Positions 44,492-54,231 of a stretch of DNA of 64,000 nt are shown piece by piece; position 1 is the first letter of the stretch; every line of letters starts with the position of its first letter. The stretch comes from Sinomonas cellulolyticus (lineage in GTDB: Bacteria; Actinomycetota; Actinomycetes; Actinomycetales; Micrococcaceae): NCBI RefSeq assembly GCF_014656475.1, contig NZ_BNCM01000001.1:62001-126000 (forward strand). The letters run 5' to 3'. The position numbers and the translations under genes were made by a program. The notes below the pieces were generated by a model that saw only the letters and a program-made list of their open reading frames with translations, did not search any database and was not told the DNA's origin.

Positions 44492-46345
44492 GTGTCTCCC
44501 ATGGCCCGCACCGCACCGGTGCCTGCCGCGACGGATCCGTCGATCATCCGCAACTTCTGCATCATCGCGCACATCGATCACGGGAAGTCGACCCTCGCGG
44601 ACCGGATGCTCCAGTTCACCGGAGTCGTGCAGCCGCGGGACATGAAGGCCCAGTACCTCGACCGCATGGACATCGAGCGTGAACGCGGGATCACCATCAA
44701 GTCGCAGGCCGTCCGCATGCCCTGGGAGGCCGACGGCACGGCGTACGCGCTGAACATGATCGACACTCCGGGGCACGTCGACTTCACCTACGAGGTTTCC
44801 CGATCGCTGGCAGCGTGCGAGGGGGCGGTCCTCCTTGTCGACGCCGCCCAGGGCATCGAGGCGCAGACCCTCGCGAACCTCTACCTCGCGATGGAGAACG
44901 ACCTCACGATCATCCCGGTCCTGAACAAGATCGACCTGCCGGCAGCCCAGCCTGAGAAGTACGCCGAGGAGCTCGCCAACCTCATCGGCGGCGACCCCGA
45001 GGACGTGCTCAAGGTCTCGGGCAAGACTGGGGTCGGCGTGGAGGGCCTCCTCGACCGCATCGTGCAGGACATCCCCGCTCCGGTCGGGGACGCCTCGGCC
45101 CCCGCGCGGGCCATGATCTTCGACTCGGTGTACGACACCTACCGCGGCGTCGTGACGTACGTCCGCGTCGTCGACGGCTCCCTCAGCCCGCGCGAGCGGA
45201 TCCAGATGATGTCCACGAAGGCGAGCCACGAACTGCTCGAGATCGGCGTCATCTCCCCGGAGCCGATCCCTTCCAAGGGCCTCGGCGTGGGCGAGGTGGG
45301 CTACCTCATCACGGGCGTCAAGGACGTGCGCCAGTCCAAGGTGGGCGACACCATCACCAACCTGTCCAAGCCCGCCGCCGAGTCGCTCGGTGGCTATCAG
45401 GATCCGAAGCCCATGGTGTTCTCGGGCCTCTACCCGCTCGACGGCTCCGACTACCCGGACCTGCGCGATGCGCTCGACAAGCTCAAGCTCAACGACGCCG
45501 CGCTCGTCTACGAGCCCGAGACGTCGGCGGCGCTCGGCTTCGGCTTCCGCGTCGGCTTCCTCGGGCTCCTCCACTTGGAGATCGTCCGGGAGCGCCTCGA
45601 GCGCGAGTTCAACCTCGACCTCATCTCCACCGCGCCGAACGTGGTCTACGAGGTGACCCTCGAAGACAAGTCAGTGGTCACGGTGACGAATCCGAGCGAG
45701 TTCCCGAGCGGGAAGGTCCTCGAGGTCCGGGAGCCCATGGTCTCGGCGACGATCCTCGCCCCGAATGAGTTTGTCGGCGCGATCATGGAGCTGTGCCAGG
45801 GCCGCCGCGGCCAGATGAAGGGCATGGACTACCTCTCCGAAGACCGCGTGGAGCTGCGCTACTGGATCCCGCTGGCGGAGATCGTGTTCGACTTCTTCGA
45901 CCAGCTCAAGTCGAAGACGCGCGGCTACGCCTCGCTGGACTGGAAGGCCGACGGCGACCAAGTCGCCGACCTCGTCAAGGTCGACATCCTGCTCCAGGGC
46001 GAGCAGGTAGACGCGTTCAGTGCGATCACGCACCGGGACAAGGCGTATGCGTACGGCACGATGATGACGGCGAAGCTGCGCGAACTCATCCCGCGCCAGC
46101 AGTTCGAGGTGCCCATCCAGGCCGCCATCGGCTCGCGCATCATTGCCCGCGAGAACATCCGGGCCATCCGCAAGGACGTCCTCGCGAAGTGCTATGGCGG
46201 TGACATCACCCGCAAGCGCAAGCTCCTCGAGAAGCAGAAGGAAGGCAAGAAGCGCATGAAGATGGTGGGCCGCGTCGAAGTGCCGCAGGAGGCCTTCATC
46301 GCTGCGCTCACCACGGACGAGTCGAAGGACAAGGCGAAGAAGTAG
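44492..46345 (+). CDS. lepA: Elongation factor 4 (LepA)
   Basis: Ribosome-associated GTPase that back-translocates tRNAs and aids 30S biogenesis. In 617 residues: G1 [15 protein letters not shown]3 DTPGHVDF, G4 NKIDLP; EF-G-like domains II, III and V; and the LepA-specific C-terminal domain ending in [19 protein letters not shown] at 44492 has GTGAGGA upstream at workable spacing; an ATG at 44501 is an alternative. hemW follows 2 bases later. Confidence 0.97.
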   Translation: MSPMARTAPVPAATDPSIIRNFCIIAHIDHGKSTLADRMLQFTGVVQPRDMKAQYLDRMDIERERGITIKSQAVRMPWEADGTAYALNMIDTPGHVDFTYEVSRSLAACEGAVLLVDAAQGIEAQTLANLYLAMENDLTIIPVLNKIDLPAAQPEKYAEELANLIGGDPEDVLKVSGKTGVGVEGLLDRIVQDIPAPVGDASAPARAMIFDSVYDTYRGVVTYVRVVDGSLSPRERIQMMSTKASHELLEIGVISPEPIPSKGLGVGEVGYLITGVKDVRQSKVGDTITNLSKPAAESLGGYQDPKPMVFSGLYPLDGSDYPDLRDALDKLKLNDAALVYEPETSAALGFGFRVGFLGLLHLEIVRERLEREFNLDLISTAPNVVYEVTLEDKSVVTVTNPSEFPSGKVLEVREPMVSATILAPNEFVGAIMELCQGRRGQMKGMDYLSEDRVELRYWIPLAEIVFDFFDQLKSKTRGYASLDWKADGDQVADLVKVDILLQGEQVDAFSAITHRDKAYAYGTMMTAKLRELIPRQQFEVPIQAAIGSRIIARENIRAIRKDVLAKCYGGDITRKRKLLEKQKEGKKRMKMVGRVEVPQEAFIAALTTDESKDKAKK

Positions 46346-46347
46346 CC

Positions 46348-47610
46348 ATGCCGAGCGCACTTCCCCTCGGGGATCCGGCGCCGGCCGACGGCGTCCTCCC
46401 GGCTCAGGCCGCGCTCGGCGCCGAGCGCACGCCGTTCTCGCTCTACGCCCACATTCCGTTCTGCGCGGTCCGGTGCGGGTACTGCGACTTCAACACGTAC
46501 ACCGCCACCGAGCTCGGCGGCGGCGCGTCCCAGGCCAACTACGCCGCGACGGCAGTCGCCGAGGTGCGCTTCGCGGCCGCTGCGCTGGACGCCTCCGGCG
46601 TGCCGCGCCGTCGTCTGTCGACGGTGTTCTTCGGCGGCGGCACTCCGACCCTTCTGGCCGCCGACGACCTCGCGTCGATCCTGCGTGCAGCCGTCTCCGA
46701 ATGGGGGATCGAGCCGGGCGCGGAGGTCACGACCGAGGCGAACCCTGACTCGGTGACCCCAGCCTCGCTGCAGACGCTCGCCGACGCGGGGTTCACGCGC
46801 GTGTCCTTCGGGATGCAGTCTGCCGTGCCCCACGTGCTCAAGGTCCTCGACCGTACCCACACCCCTTCCCGGGTCCCGGAAGCCGTCCGCTGGGCGCGGG
46901 AGGCGGGCCTCGATGTGAGCCTCGACCTCATCTATGGGACGCCGGGGGAGAGCCTTGCGGACTGGCGCACCTCGCTGGACGCGGCCCTTGCGTGCGAGCC
47001 CGACCACGTGAGTGCCTACGCGCTGATCGTCGAGGATGGCACGAGACTGGCTGCGCAGATACGGCGGGGCGAGGTGCCCGACGTCGACGACGACGACCAC
47101 GCCGAGAAGTACGAGGTCGCCGACGCAGTGCTCGGCGACGCGGGCTTCCACTGGTACGAGGTGAGCAACTGGGCACGTGGTGGGGGGAGCGGTACTGCGG
47201 CCTCGCGCTTCGAGTGCCGGCACAACCTCGCCTACTGGAACGGCTCAGACTGGTGGGGCGTGGGCCCGGGGGCCCACTCCCACGTCGGTGGGGTCCGCTG
47301 GTGGAACGTCAAGCACCCGGCGGCCTACGCCGGGCGCCTCGGGCAGGGCGCCTCGCCCGCAGCGGGCCGGGAGACGCTCGACGACGCCACTCGCCACGTC
47401 GAGCGCGTCCTGCTGAAGATCCGGCTCGCTTCAGGTCTGCCGGTATCGGAGCTTGATGCGCCCCCGGGCGGGGGCGGCGGCCGGGAGGCGGTCGCAGGAC
47501 TGATTGCGGACGGCCTCGTGGAGGGCGCGGCGGCGATCCGCGGAACGCTCGTCCTCACGCTGCAGGGCCGTCTGCTCGCCGACGCGGTGGTGCGGCGGCT
47601 CCTGCCCTAG
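46348..47610 (+). CDS. hemW: Radical SAM heme chaperone HemW (HemN-like)
   Basis: Radical SAM protein related to oxygen-independent coproporphyrinogen oxidase. The 420 residues have the iron-sulfur cluster motif CAVRCGYC in YAHIPFCAVRCGYCDFN, FFGGGTPTLL and the SLDLIYGTPGES segment. HemW members lack the extra N-terminal cysteine region of true HemN and are thought to insert heme; this one has that form. It follows lepA directly, a conserved pair. Its stop overlaps that of the convergent gene. Confidence 0.93.
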   Translation: MPSALPLGDPAPADGVLPAQAALGAERTPFSLYAHIPFCAVRCGYCDFNTYTATELGGGASQANYAATAVAEVRFAAAALDASGVPRRRLSTVFFGGGTPTLLAADDLASILRAAVSEWGIEPGAEVTTEANPDSVTPASLQTLADAGFTRVSFGMQSAVPHVLKVLDRTHTPSRVPEAVRWAREAGLDVSLDLIYGTPGESLADWRTSLDAALACEPDHVSAYALIVEDGTRLAAQIRRGEVPDVDDDDHAEKYEVADAVLGDAGFHWYEVSNWARGGGSGTAASRFECRHNLAYWNGSDWWGVGPGAHSHVGGVRWWNVKHPAAYAGRLGQGASPAAGRETLDDATRHVERVLLKIRLASGLPVSELDAPPGGGGGREAVAGLIADGLVEGAAAIRGTLVLTLQGRLLADAVVRRLLP

Positions 47611-48002
47611 TGGATGAGGCGCAGGTTGTACTGGTAGCGGTACGGCTGGCCCCTGTTGACCTGGATGCCGGCGATCACGGAGAACACAGTGATGGCGATC
47701 CAGATGAGCGTCGCAAGCACCGAGAAGACGTTCCCCACGAACGGGACGAAGCCCAGGAGATTGAGCACGATCGCCGCAAGGGTCGGAGGGAACGTGAAAT
47801 TGAGGGCTTCCTTGGATTCCTGGGCCGTGAAGGGCCCCCGGTCCTTGAAGACGAGGTAGATGAGCAGCGACGGGACGAAGCCCAGAATTCCGCCGAAGTG
47901 CGCGAGAGTAGCCCACTGGCGGTCCTCGGACGCGGTCAGCGGCGCGGAGGCAGTGTCGCCGGGGTAGTCACGGTCTCGTCGGTTCTGCGGATACTCGGTC
48001 AC
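47607..48002 (-). CDS. DUF4870 membrane protein
   Basis: A 131-residue protein with three or four membrane helices (LAHFGGILGFVPSLLIYLVF, LAAIVLNLLGFVPFVGNVF, LATLIWIAITVFSVIAGIQ) and a hydrophilic N-terminus. The order and the RGPFTAQESKEALNF loop match DUF4870 (Tic20-like) proteins of unknown role. I use the GTG at 48002; a TTG at 48020 is possible. Convergent with hemW, sharing a CTAG at the stops. Confidence 0.85.
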   Translation of the reverse strand: MTEYPQNRRDRDYPGDTASAPLTASEDRQWATLAHFGGILGFVPSLLIYLVFKDRGPFTAQESKEALNFTFPPTLAAIVLNLLGFVPFVGNVFSVLATLIWIAITVFSVIAGIQVNRGQPYRYQYNLRLIH

Positions 48003-48030
48003 GCACCCTAGGATATCCAAGCCCCAGCCC

Positions 48031-48891
48031 CTAGGCCGTCAGGAAGTCGATGACTTCTTCGACACGCCCCAGAAGCGAGGGCTCGAGGTCAGCGTAGGTG
48101 CGCACTGCGCCCAGCAGCTTCTGCCAGCCGAGGCCGACGTCCTCGGCCGTCGCGTGCGGCCAGCCGAACGCCGCGAGGATGCCTGTTTTCCAGTCGGTGC
48201 CGCGGGGAACTGTGGGCCATGCGGGTATACCGAGCGTGGACGGCTTGATCGCCTGCCACACGTCGACGTACGGGTGGCCGACCACGAGGACGTTGCCTGT
48301 TGCTCCCGGTACCGCCATGGCCTCCTCGACGATCCGCGATTCCTTCGAACCTGCGACGAGATGGTCCACGAGGATCCCGAGCTTCCGTTCGGGTCCCGGT
48401 GCGAATTCCGCGATCGCCGCCGCGAGATCGTCGACGCCGTGGAGGGGCTCGACGACGATCCCCTCCACCCGGAGGTCGTCGCCCCAGACTTTCTCGACCA
48501 GCTCGGCGTCGTGCTTTCCCTCCACCCAGATCCGGCTGGCCTTCGCCACCTGTGCACGCAGGCCCTCGACCCGGACCGAGCCTGAGGCCGTGCGCGTCGG
48601 CGCGGCCGGTTGGGGGCGGGCGGCCGGGGGACCAACGCGCACGGGCCGTCCGTCGATGAGGAAACCGAACCCGAGCTGGAAGGAGCGCGACCGCCCGCGG
48701 CGGTCCTCAAGGCTCATAACGTGCATGCCGCCCGACTTCTCGACCCGGGTCACGGCGCCCACCCAGCCGGACTCGGCGTCCTCGAGGACGAGCCCGATCT
48801 CCACAGGGACGAGGGGGAGTTCGGCGCGGGTGGGCGGAGCCAGCTCGGCTGGCCCCCAGGAGTCATAGGTCAGGCGGTCCACGCCGAGCAT
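48031..48891 (-). CDS. DUF3097 family protein
   Basis: A 286-residue actinobacterial protein. The central IWVEGKHDAELVEKVWGDDLRVEGIVVEPLHG resembles a Toprim-type beginning (EGKxD followed by a metal-like acidic strand), and LGILVDHLVAGSKESRI could be the second acidic motif (DxD-like). The function is unknown. The ATG at 48891 gives the family start (LGVDRLTYDSWGP); an in-frame start at 48951 is closer to the CIRCE element. Divergent from hrcA. Confidence 0.85.
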   Translation of the reverse strand: MLGVDRLTYDSWGPAELAPPTRAELPLVPVEIGLVLEDAESGWVGAVTRVEKSGGMHVMSLEDRRGRSRSFQLGFGFLIDGRPVRVGPPAARPQPAAPTRTASGSVRVEGLRAQVAKASRIWVEGKHDAELVEKVWGDDLRVEGIVVEPLHGVDDLAAAIAEFAPGPERKLGILVDHLVAGSKESRIVEEAMAVPGATGNVLVVGHPYVDVWQAIKPSTLGIPAWPTVPRGTDWKTGILAAFGWPHATAEDVGLGWQKLLGAVRTYADLEPSLLGRVEEVIDFLTA

Positions 48892-48958
48892 CCTACGGTC
48901 CGGCCCGGGCGCCCGGGACGTGCCGCGCCGTCGTGCGTGCCGCGAGAGCATACTAGAC

Positions 48959-48985
48959 TTAGCACTTGAGCCGATAGAGTGCTAA
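48959..48985. promoter_or_regulatory. CIRCE operator upstream of hrcA
   Basis: TTAGCACTT, nine bases, then GAGTGCTAA: the inverted repeat bound by HrcA (consensus TTAGCACTC-N9-GAGTGCTAA), with one mismatch in the left arm. It lies 70 bases before hrcA, just downstream of TAGACT, a candidate -10. HrcA should therefore repress its own operon and release on heat shock. The operator is also 68 bases from the divergent DUF3097 start. Confidence 0.92.
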
Positions 48986-49055
48986 GGATCAGGATGCCGC
49001 GCCACGGTGCTGGAACCGCTCCGGCGCCAGAGCCACGACCGTCGCAGGAGGTGTG

Positions 49056-50072
49056 ATGAACGAGCCCCGCAAGCTGGATGTCCTGCGGGCCATCGTCGAG
49101 GACTACGTGCACTTCCGCGAGCCGGTCGGATCGAAGGCACTCGTCGAGCGCCACCGGCTCGGCGTCTCGAGCGCCACGATCCGCAACGACATGGCAGCGC
49201 TCGAGGACGAGGGGCTCATCGTGGCCCCGCACACGAGCGCAGGCCGGGTGCCCACGGACAAGGGCTACCGCGTGTTCGTGGACCACCTCGCCGCAGTGCG
49301 GCCCCTCTCCTCGGCGGAGAAGCAGGCCATCCAGAACCTGCTGGACGGCGCCGACGACCTTGACGACGTGCTCGAGCGCACGGTGCGCCTGCTCTCCCAG
49401 CTGACCAATCAGGTCGCCGTGGTCCAGTACCCGCAGCTGGGGCGTGCACGCGTGCGGCACGTCGAGGCGGTGGCCATGGCCCCGCGCCAGGTCCTGCTGG
49501 TCCTCATCGCTGACACGGGAACGGTCGAGCAGCGCGTGCACACGGTGAGCGAGGACGTCGACCGCGACCGGCTGGCGTATCTGCGCCAGCGGTTCCTCGA
49601 GGGGCTCATCGGCACGGCCGTCGGCCGCCTTCCCGCGGGCGCCGCCGAGGTCGTGGCCGCCCTTCCCGCCCACGACCAGAGACTCGCCGCCGAGCTTGCC
49701 CAAGGCCTGGGCCTGCTGGCCGAGTCGAGCAGGGAGGACCGGATGGTCATGGCCGGGACCGCCTACCTCGCACGATCCAACAGCGACTTCCTCCAGAGCA
49801 TCTCCCCGGTGCTCGAGGCCCTCGAGGAGCAGGTGGTGCTGTTGAGGCTCCTGTCCGAGATGGCGAGCGACCCGCGCGGCGTGACCGTGACGATCGGTCG
49901 TGAGAACCCCTACGTGGGCCTGGCCGAGACTTCCGTCGTGGCCACCGGATACGGGCAGGACGACGGCGCGAAGGTGGGCGTCCTCGGCCCGACCCGCATG
50001 GACTATCCCGCGACGATGGCGGCGGTCCGGGCAGTGGCCCGGTACCTGTCGAAGATCATCGCCGGCAGCTGA
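49056..50072 (+). CDS. hrcA: Heat-inducible transcription repressor HrcA
   Basis: Represses chaperone genes through CIRCE; its folding depends on GroE in other bacteria. The 338-residue protein has the winged helix (VSSATIRNDMAALEDEGLI) and the GAF-like sensor and dimerisation domains. AGGAGGT lies 3-9 bases before ATG 49056; a GTG at 49053 is too close to that site. dnaJ2 follows. Confidence 0.95.
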   Translation: MNEPRKLDVLRAIVEDYVHFREPVGSKALVERHRLGVSSATIRNDMAALEDEGLIVAPHTSAGRVPTDKGYRVFVDHLAAVRPLSSAEKQAIQNLLDGADDLDDVLERTVRLLSQLTNQVAVVQYPQLGRARVRHVEAVAMAPRQVLLVLIADTGTVEQRVHTVSEDVDRDRLAYLRQRFLEGLIGTAVGRLPAGAAEVVAALPAHDQRLAAELAQGLGLLAESSREDRMVMAGTAYLARSNSDFLQSISPVLEALEEQVVLLRLLSEMASDPRGVTVTIGRENPYVGLAETSVVATGYGQDDGAKVGVLGPTRMDYPATMAAVRAVARYLSKIIAGS

Positions 50073-50090
50073 AGCAACAGAAAGAGAACC

Positions 50091-51212
50091 GTGAGCAGCC
50101 ACTACGAAACCCTCGGCGTTCCGACCGACGCGACCCCCGAGGAGATCAAGAAGGCCTACAAGAAGCTGGCCCGCAAGCTCCACCCGGACATGAACCCGGG
50201 AGAGCACGCCGCCGAGCAGTTCAAGGCGGTCACCCACGCCTACGAGGTCCTCTCCGACCCCCAGAAGCGCAGGGTCTACGACGCCACCGGCAACGAGAAC
50301 GGCACCGACAACGGGTACGGGTACAACGGCGCGGGCTTCGCATTCCAGGACATCTTCGAGACCTTCTTCGGCGGATCGGCGGCCCAGGCCGGCCCGGCCT
50401 CCCGGGTGCGGCGCGGGCAGGATGCGCTCATCGCCGTGCGGATCGAGCTCAAGGACGCCGTGTTCGGCGTCAACAAGAAGCTCGAGGTCGACACGGCGGT
50501 CACGTGCTCCCGGTGCGAGGGCTCGTGCTGCGAGCCGGGCACGCAGCCCGTGCGCTGCAGCGTGTGCGGCGGCTCTGGCCACATCCAGCGTCCTGTCCGC
50601 TCGATCCTGGGCCAGGTCATGACCATGGCCACGTGCCCCACGTGCTCGGGATTCGGCACCGAGATCCCCAGCCCGTGCAACGAGTGCGGCGGTGAGGGCC
50701 GCGTGCGCAGCCGCCGTTCGCTGACCGTCAAGATCCCGGCCGGCGTCTCGACGGGCACGCGCATCCAGCTCGCCGGCCAGGGCGAGGCAGGGACGGCTGG
50801 AGGGCCGTCCGGGGACCTGTACGTGGAGATCCGGGTCGCGCCGCACTCGATGTTCACCCGGGAAGGGGACGACCTGCACGCGACGCTCAGCGTGCCGATG
50901 ACCGGGGCGGCGCTCGGTTCCGACCTCACCCTCGACACCTTCGACGGCGAGCAGCAGATCACCCTCCGCCCGGGAAGCCAGTCGGGGGACGTCGTGACTC
51001 TCCATGGGCTCGGAGTCGCCCGGCTGAGGGGCATGGGACGCGGCGACCTGCTCGTGCACGTCAAGGTCGAGACCCCCACCAAGCTCGACGCCGAGCAGGA
51101 GGAGCTCCTGCGCCAGCTCGCGAAGCTGCGGGGCGAGCAGGTGGGCGAGGGCAAGCTCGTGGGCAGCGGAGGCGTGTTCGCCAAACTGCGCGACAAGCTC
51201 GGCAACCTCTGA
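50091..51212 (+). CDS. dnaJ: Chaperone DnaJ (DnaJ2 type)
   Basis: Co-chaperone that stimulates DnaK. The 373 residues contain the J domain with HPD (LHPDMNPG), a short Gly/Phe region, a zinc domain of four Cys repeats ([32 protein letters not shown]) and C-terminal substrate-binding domains. The first repeat ends in Cys instead of Gly. GTG start 19 bases after hrcA. Being away from dnaK-grpE marks it as DnaJ2. Confidence 0.95.
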   Translation: MSSHYETLGVPTDATPEEIKKAYKKLARKLHPDMNPGEHAAEQFKAVTHAYEVLSDPQKRRVYDATGNENGTDNGYGYNGAGFAFQDIFETFFGGSAAQAGPASRVRRGQDALIAVRIELKDAVFGVNKKLEVDTAVTCSRCEGSCCEPGTQPVRCSVCGGSGHIQRPVRSILGQVMTMATCPTCSGFGTEIPSPCNECGGEGRVRSRRSLTVKIPAGVSTGTRIQLAGQGEAGTAGGPSGDLYVEIRVAPHSMFTREGDDLHATLSVPMTGAALGSDLTLDTFDGEQQITLRPGSQSGDVVTLHGLGVARLRGMGRGDLLVHVKVETPTKLDAEQEELLRQLAKLRGEQVGEGKLVGSGGVFAKLRDKLGNL

Positions 51213-51213
51213 C

Positions 51214-52005
51214 ATGTCGCGGCCGCTCTTCTACGTGCCCTCCGGCGGTCTCGACGGCGTAGAGCCCGGCGGCCTGGTCACCGTCGAGGGGCCGGAGGGC
51301 CGCCATGCGGTGGCCGTCCGCCGGCTGGCCCTCGGCGAGGGAGTCGACCTCTCGGACGGCGCCGGGACGCGGGCAGTGGGCACCGTCGCCGCTGCCGAGG
51401 GATCACGCCTGGACGTGGAGATCGAGCGCATCGTCCACGAGGCGCCACCGCCCTTCCGGCTCGTGCTTGTCCAGGCGCTCGCCAAGGGAGACCGCGACGA
51501 ATTGGCCGCGGAGACGGCCACCGAGCTCGGGGTCGACGCGGTCGTCCCGTGGCAGGCGGAGCGGTCGATCGTGCGGTGGAAGGGTGAGCGCGCTGCCAAG
51601 GCCCTCGCCAAGTGGCGCTCTGTGGTCTTCGCTGCCGCGAAGCAAGCGCGCAGGGCTCGTGTGCCCGAGGTCGAGGACGTGGTCGACAGCCCGCGTCTGG
51701 CGAGCCGGATCGCTGAGGCGCGGCTCGCCGTCGTGCTCCACGAAGAGGCCACGGAAGGCGTCTCCGCCCTCCTCGACGGGCTCGCAGGCAGCAGCCCCGA
51801 CGAGGCGGTAGGCGAGGTCCTGTTCATCGTCGGCCCGGAGGGCGGCATCAGCCCCGCCGAGCTCGAGCGGTTCACGACGGCGGGCGCGCGGCTCGCGCTG
51901 CTCGGCCCGCACGTCCTCCGGTCCTCGACAGCGGGGCCGGCGGCGCTCGCTCTCGCGAGCGACCGGCTCGGCCGCTGGGGGAGCCGCGATGGGCGCGGGG
52001 ACTGA
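51214..52005 (+). CDS. rsmE: 16S rRNA m3U1498 methyltransferase
   Basis: Methylates U1498 in the 30S decoding area. A 263-residue SPOUT enzyme: the N-terminal PUA-like domain, LVLVQALAKGDRDE, and the knotted SAM site IVGPEGGISPAELERF and LGPHVLRSSTAGPAAL are intact. It starts one base after dnaJ, the usual order in Actinobacteria. Confidence 0.95.
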   Translation: MSRPLFYVPSGGLDGVEPGGLVTVEGPEGRHAVAVRRLALGEGVDLSDGAGTRAVGTVAAAEGSRLDVEIERIVHEAPPPFRLVLVQALAKGDRDELAAETATELGVDAVVPWQAERSIVRWKGERAAKALAKWRSVVFAAAKQARRARVPEVEDVVDSPRLASRIAEARLAVVLHEEATEGVSALLDGLAGSSPDEAVGEVLFIVGPEGGISPAELERFTTAGARLALLGPHVLRSSTAGPAALALASDRLGRWGSRDGRGD

Positions 52006-52017
52006 GCGTCCAGTGCG

Positions 52018-52986
52018 CTAGCCCTTGACGGTGATCCCCTTCGAGTCCCACGCGCTGGTGCCCGACGTCGGCGCGGCCGACGCGTCCTCGGGCGGCAGGA
52101 TCCGCACCTCATAGTCACCGGGCGGCAGGTTCACCGTGACGGTGAATTCGCCGAGGTGTCCAGCCTGGTTTCCCGCCGTGACAGTGCCGCTGAGGTAGAC
52201 CGACCGTGCCCCCTGCCCGTCGTGGCGCAGGATCTGCCAGGCGAAGGCCCTCCCGGGCTCGGTCGCCCGTCCGAACACCTTCAGCGCCCCGTTGGCAACC
52301 TCTGTGCCCTCCTGCGGGTCGATGATCCACACCGGCGCAACCATCGCCGGGTCCCGCTGCATGAGCTGGCCGAGCTGGACGCGGTTGAACGCCAGCTGCG
52401 ACGTGCGCCCGTCGACGAGCAGCATGACGGAGATGGGCTGGCCAGCGTCCACGAGCCCCGCGCTGGCCGCTGCCGCTGTTGCCGTGTAGACGAGCTGCTG
52501 CACCGCCAGCTGGGCGGTCGGCTCGTCCACGCCGGTGTTGAAGGCGTCGGAAGAGACGTCGACCGTGATGTAGTTCCGGCCCGAGACGGAGGCAGCGAGC
52601 TTCTTCGGAGACTGCCACGGCGTGAAGTACTGCGGATCGAGCGGCTTCTGGGACATCATGATCCGCAGCGCCGTCGCGATCGGGTTGTCCTTGCTGTCCG
52701 TATCCCGGAACTCCCGGTAGAGGTAGACGCCATCGCGCGCACGCCCCAACCAGTACACAGGTGCCTTCGCGGAGGTCTGCGAGGTCTCGAGCGGGGCGGA
52801 CGTCTGGGTCATCCCAGCAGAGGGACCGGCGGTCGCACCGACGGCGATACTGGGCTGGGGGCTACTGGTCGCAGAACAGGCGGAAACGACGGGGCCAGCA
52901 GCCAGGACGAGCGCAGCAAGCACCAGCGAGGAAGCGGAAGGCCGCCCCCTCAGCCGACGGCGTGCTGGTCGATCGAGCTCTCGCAT
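52018..52986 (-). CDS. GerMN/Gmad2-domain lipoprotein
   Basis: A 322-residue lipoprotein. The N-terminus has a basic start, a hydrophobic stretch and a lipobox VSAC with the lipidated cysteine near residue 37. Next come a GerMN domain (about 75-205, PVYWLGRARDGVYLYREF to LAFNRVQLGQLM) and an Ig-like Gmad2 domain (PVWIIDPQEGTEVANGALKVFGRA), domains first named in spore germination proteins but common in non-sporulating Actinobacteria. It probably sits outside the membrane and aids cell-wall assembly. An in-frame ATG at 53025 would lengthen the n-region and is less likely. Confidence 0.85.
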   Translation of the reverse strand: MRELDRPARRRLRGRPSASSLVLAALVLAAGPVVSACSATSSPQPSIAVGATAGPSAGMTQTSAPLETSQTSAKAPVYWLGRARDGVYLYREFRDTDSKDNPIATALRIMMSQKPLDPQYFTPWQSPKKLAASVSGRNYITVDVSSDAFNTGVDEPTAQLAVQQLVYTATAAAASAGLVDAGQPISVMLLVDGRTSQLAFNRVQLGQLMQRDPAMVAPVWIIDPQEGTEVANGALKVFGRATEPGRAFAWQILRHDGQGARSVYLSGTVTAGNQAGHLGEFTVTVNLPPGDYEVRILPPEDASAAPTSGTSAWDSKGITVKG

Positions 52987-53145
52987 GGTCCTCTGCTGAA
53001 CTGTTCCGGGTCTGGTCCTCCACATCGCCCTCCGACTGCGGGACGGGCGGCGGCCCTGTCCAGCTTGGCACAGCGCTTCCGTACGGTGAGCCGAGCGGAT
53101 GAACTGTTCCCCAAGTGATGCAGGATTGATACGTTCACGCGGACG

Positions 53146-53151
53146 TACGAT
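53146..53151 (+). promoter_or_regulatory. Candidate -10 box for phoH
   Basis: TACGAT lies 43 bases before phoH in the divergent gap with the lipoprotein gene. TTGATA at 53126-53131 could be a -35 but the 14-base spacing is too short. Confidence 0.3.
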
Positions 53152-53193
53152 GGATCAAGCCCGCTCGGGCCCGACGAGGAGGAAGACCCGCCT

Positions 53194-54222
53194 GTGACAG
53201 CCGAGTTCCCGCACACGACCCCCGCAGCACGCACAGAGGTGCTGCGGTTCGGATCAAGCGAGGAAATGGTCCGGATCCTGGGGCCGCATGACGAGGCACT
53301 GAAGTACGTCGAGGAGCAGTTCCCGGACGTCTCCATCCATGCGCGGGGCAACGAGCTGACAATTGTGGGCCCCTCGGCCGAGGCCCCCCACATCAGGCGC
53401 CTGTTCGAGGAGGTCGCTGCCTTGGCCGCGAGCGGAGCTCCGGTCACTCCGGCTTCCCTCGAGCAGCTCGTGGCGATGCTGCGGACACAGACCGTGGCCA
53501 GTCCCTCGGATGTGCTCACCCACAACATCCTCTCCAGCCGCGGTCGCACTATCCGTCCCAAGACGGCGAACCAGAAGGACTACGTCGACGCCATCGACGC
53601 GAACACCGTGATCTTCGGGATCGGGCCTGCCGGCACGGGCAAGACGTACCTCGCCATGGCGAAGGCGGTGCAGGCCCTCCAGCACAAGGACGTCAGCCGG
53701 ATCATCCTGACGCGGCCGGCCGTCGAGGCGGGGGAGCGGCTCGGCTTCCTCCCCGGCACGCTCAGCGACAAGATCGATCCCTACCTCCGCCCGCTGTACG
53801 ACGCGCTCCACGACATGATGGACCCGGAGTCCATTCCCCGGCTCATGGCGGCCGGCACGATCGAGGTTGCGCCGCTTGCCTACATGCGCGGACGGACGCT
53901 CAACGACGCGTTCATCATCCTCGACGAGGCGCAGAACACGACGCCTGAGCAGATGAAGATGTTCCTCACCCGGCTCGGGTTCGGCTCGAAGATGGTGGTC
54001 ACGGGGGATGTGACCCAGGTGGACCTGCCCTCAGGCGCAGCGTCCGGGCTGCGGATCGTGCAGCAGATCCTCCAGGGGCTCGAAGACGTGAGCTTCTCCG
54101 TGCTGGATGCCTCCGACGTCGTCCGGCACCGGCTCGTCGGCGACATCGTCGACGCCTACGGCAGGTGGGACGCCGCGGAGCGGGCCAAGCAGGAGCGCCG
54201 TCGGCGCGAGCGCGCCGTCTAA
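53194..54222 (+). CDS. PhoH family ATPase
   Basis: A 342-residue ATPase of the PhoH type, linked to RNA handling near the ybeY and era genes. Walker A is GPAGTGKTYLA and Walker B FIILDEAQNTTPEQM. A KH-like N-terminal part (VEEQFPDVSIHARGNEL) probably contacts RNA. GTG start after GAGGAGG. The PhoH-YbeY-Era order suggests a shared role in ribosome maturation. Confidence 0.94.
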   Translation: MTAEFPHTTPAARTEVLRFGSSEEMVRILGPHDEALKYVEEQFPDVSIHARGNELTIVGPSAEAPHIRRLFEEVAALAASGAPVTPASLEQLVAMLRTQTVASPSDVLTHNILSSRGRTIRPKTANQKDYVDAIDANTVIFGIGPAGTGKTYLAMAKAVQALQHKDVSRIILTRPAVEAGERLGFLPGTLSDKIDPYLRPLYDALHDMMDPESIPRLMAAGTIEVAPLAYMRGRTLNDAFIILDEAQNTTPEQMKMFLTRLGFGSKMVVTGDVTQVDLPSGAASGLRIVQQILQGLEDVSFSVLDASDVVRHRLVGDIVDAYGRWDAAERAKQERRRRERAV

Positions 54223-54231
54223 GCTGGAACC

